Positions 23,336-24,692 of a DNA stretch of 24,692 bases are shown piece by piece. A program made the position numbers and the translations under genes. Origin of the DNA: Priapulus caudatus (lineage: Eukaryota > Priapulida > Priapulimorpha > Priapulimorphida > Priapulidae); the NCBI RefSeq assembly GCF_000485595.1, contig NW_014577788.1:135857-160548 (forward strand). Reading direction: 5' to 3'. Under the pieces are notes generated by a model. That model did no database searches. It saw only the letters and a list, made by a program, of their open reading frames with translations, and was not told the DNA's origin. Numbering within the stretch: position 1 is the stretch's first letter; each line of letters opens with the position of its first letter.

Positions 23336-23787
23336 ATTCACAGTGGGAAGACCAAAATCTCACCCCAACAATCCACACCCCAAATCCACCACAATCCACC
23401 CCAATAAATCCACTGAAATTTACTCGATACGCTATTACAATATTACAAAAGATGGCAATCCACCTGAACATTCACTGAAATTCAGTTAACCTCTAAGCCC
23501 TACCCTAACCCTAACGCATAACATAACGCAAAGTCCACATGAATTCACGGTAAATTGTGCAAAGTGTCAGAGTATTTGGTGAATTTCAGTATGGATTTGC
23601 TATCATTGGTTAAATCTAAAGGTAACATCAGTTGGTTAAACCGTAGAGTTCGAGGATACATTTTAGGTGATTTGGTGATTTGGGGTGGAATTTGGTGAAT
23701 TTTGGGGTGATTGGTGATTGGATGTGTGGTGAATTTGGGGTGGGTGGATTTGGTGGATTTGGGTGGATTTGGGTGAATCGTGTAACC
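23336..23787. mobile_element. Foldback-like element with CA/GT-skewed arms
   Basis: GGTTTACACGATTCAC at the left is matched by GTGAATCGTGTAACC at the right. Inside, the left side is rich in AATCCACCCC-type units and the right in GGTGGATTTGG-type units, so the arms are loosely inverse. The stretch 23665-23780 has almost no C on the + strand. No clear target duplication. It lies between the arms of the large inverted repeat. Confidence 0.65.
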
Positions 23788-23788
23788 G

Positions 23789-24033
23789 CTGCTCGGACGA
23801 ATAGCGCATACGAACAGGTGTCCGATGCTCGGACGAATATCCACGTCCTAATCGTATATAATACACTATATATTATAGGGTAAGCGTGCAAACCGTGGAT
23901 TTGGACGGAATTGACAGGAAACTGTCGGCAATAATAGGTGAAAGAGAGTATAGAAACATTAAGAATTTGGTATTAAATAGATTTCGTATTTAGTTAGCAT
24001 TATATTTTATTGAAACGCTTCAAGTGCCTGTGG
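23789..24033 (-). repeat. Right arm of large inverted repeat, empty site for foldback
   Basis: The inverse of 22310-22753 without the foldback insertion. Immediately beyond it, TCTTGCTGCCAGTG (24035-24048) equals the terminus of the foldback element, which may mean the two share an origin. Confidence 0.85.
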
Positions 24034-24580
24034 TTCTTGCTGCCAGTGAAGGCGCCCAGACACACCCTAGGGCCTACATTAGAAACGGCAGGATGGGAAC
24101 AAGGTGAAGGTAGCATCCTATTACAACGACCAATAAAGGCAATATTCGCAATTTTTCGCCAAGAGTCTACAACAATCCAATACAAAGTTATAGTTTTACT
24201 TACGTGTGAACAGTATTACAAAGATAACGAGCTGATAGAAAACACTGGAAGCCTCCATCCTGGATGATGCAGGTTTTGCACGCGGTTAAGCTCCAGTACA
24301 CCTAGCTGTGTTAGAGAATAATGGTCGTTTGCTTTCAACTACACTTGATATGGCGGCGCATGCGAACAAACGCCCGAGCTTTACCTGTTCAGGTACGCGC
24401 TCGCTATGCGCGACTCACTAACCACGTAGATGGCAGCCAAACTTTCCACTCATGTGATTGTCGAAGGCCATTACGCTAGGCGCACAGTTAACGACGAGCC
24501 GAGGGACCATCAATACGCCCTTTGCTGGTATGTGATCCGCTCTGCTGCTTCTGCAAACCTGCATGCAGTGCCCCTTCCCA
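24034..24580. other. Non-coding or unrecognised stretch
   Basis: No known gene. ATGGCGGCGCATGCG at 24350 followed by a CAG|GTACGC donor at 24392 is the only start-exon-like arrangement and is unsupported. A 61-residue frame from 24430 has no recognisable domain. Confidence 0.4.
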
Positions 24581-24672
24581 CACTCAGGATAATACCACTG
24601 CCACAATCATAGGCCACAATGCTAGCACTATTTTTAAAGTGGGCGGAGCTCTGGAGAAATCCAGCGAATGGA
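24581..24672 (+). repeat. Direct repeat, copy 2
   Basis: Second copy of 21986-22062, longer because CCACAAT with neighbouring bases is duplicated inside it. Continues to near the window edge. Confidence 0.7.
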
Positions 24673-24692
24673 AATCCAACGGCGGCGAAGTC

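Overview
The window looks like nuclear DNA of an invertebrate animal, probably marine. The evidence is AT-rich introns with GT-AG junctions, a multi-exon calumenin-type gene, an animal LU-domain (Ly6/uPAR-like) gene, and a very dense, mixed load of LINE, hAT-, piggyBac- and Mutator-like transposon debris. I cannot name the phylum from sequence alone. There is no sign of bacterial operons, rRNA, tRNA or CRISPR.

Layout. 1-2258: a decayed Jockey-superfamily LINE on the + strand. 2259-4287: non-coding DNA with two short terminal-inverted-repeat elements, probably inside the first intron of the next gene. 4288-10326: seven + strand exons of a calumenin/reticulocalbin (CREC) EF-hand protein ending in the ER-retrieval tail HDEF. 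Its signal-peptide exon was not found. Intron 3 holds a roughly 3 kb nest of transposons, and a 37-bp minisatellite of six exact-length units begins two bases after the stop codon. 10882-11606: another probable DNA element. 13447-16537: three - strand exons, with matching splice phases, of a cysteine-rich LU-domain protein with a GPI-anchor-like tail. It is convergent with the calumenin gene, and its introns also carry small DNA elements. 16538-24692: no intact gene recognised. This part holds a broken hAT-type transposase, nested elements, a large inverted repeat and a perfect 162-bp foldback element.

The two host genes are unrelated. The CREC protein should act in the secretory pathway lumen as a low-affinity Ca2+ binder and chaperone-like factor. 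The LU protein should sit on the cell surface by a GPI anchor and resembles the Quiver/Sleepless subgroup.

The most informative structure is the set of non-autonomous elements with exact target-site duplications. One family has about 90-bp terminal inverted repeats, 9-bp duplications and a core of TTAGGG-like repeats. Another makes 5-bp duplications and is caught inserted into the first. Two hAT-like elements have perfect 8-bp duplications. A foldback element with two perfect 66-bp arms has its empty target site preserved in a second copy of the host repeat 1.3 kb away. I find no evidence of a new enzymatic or defence system.
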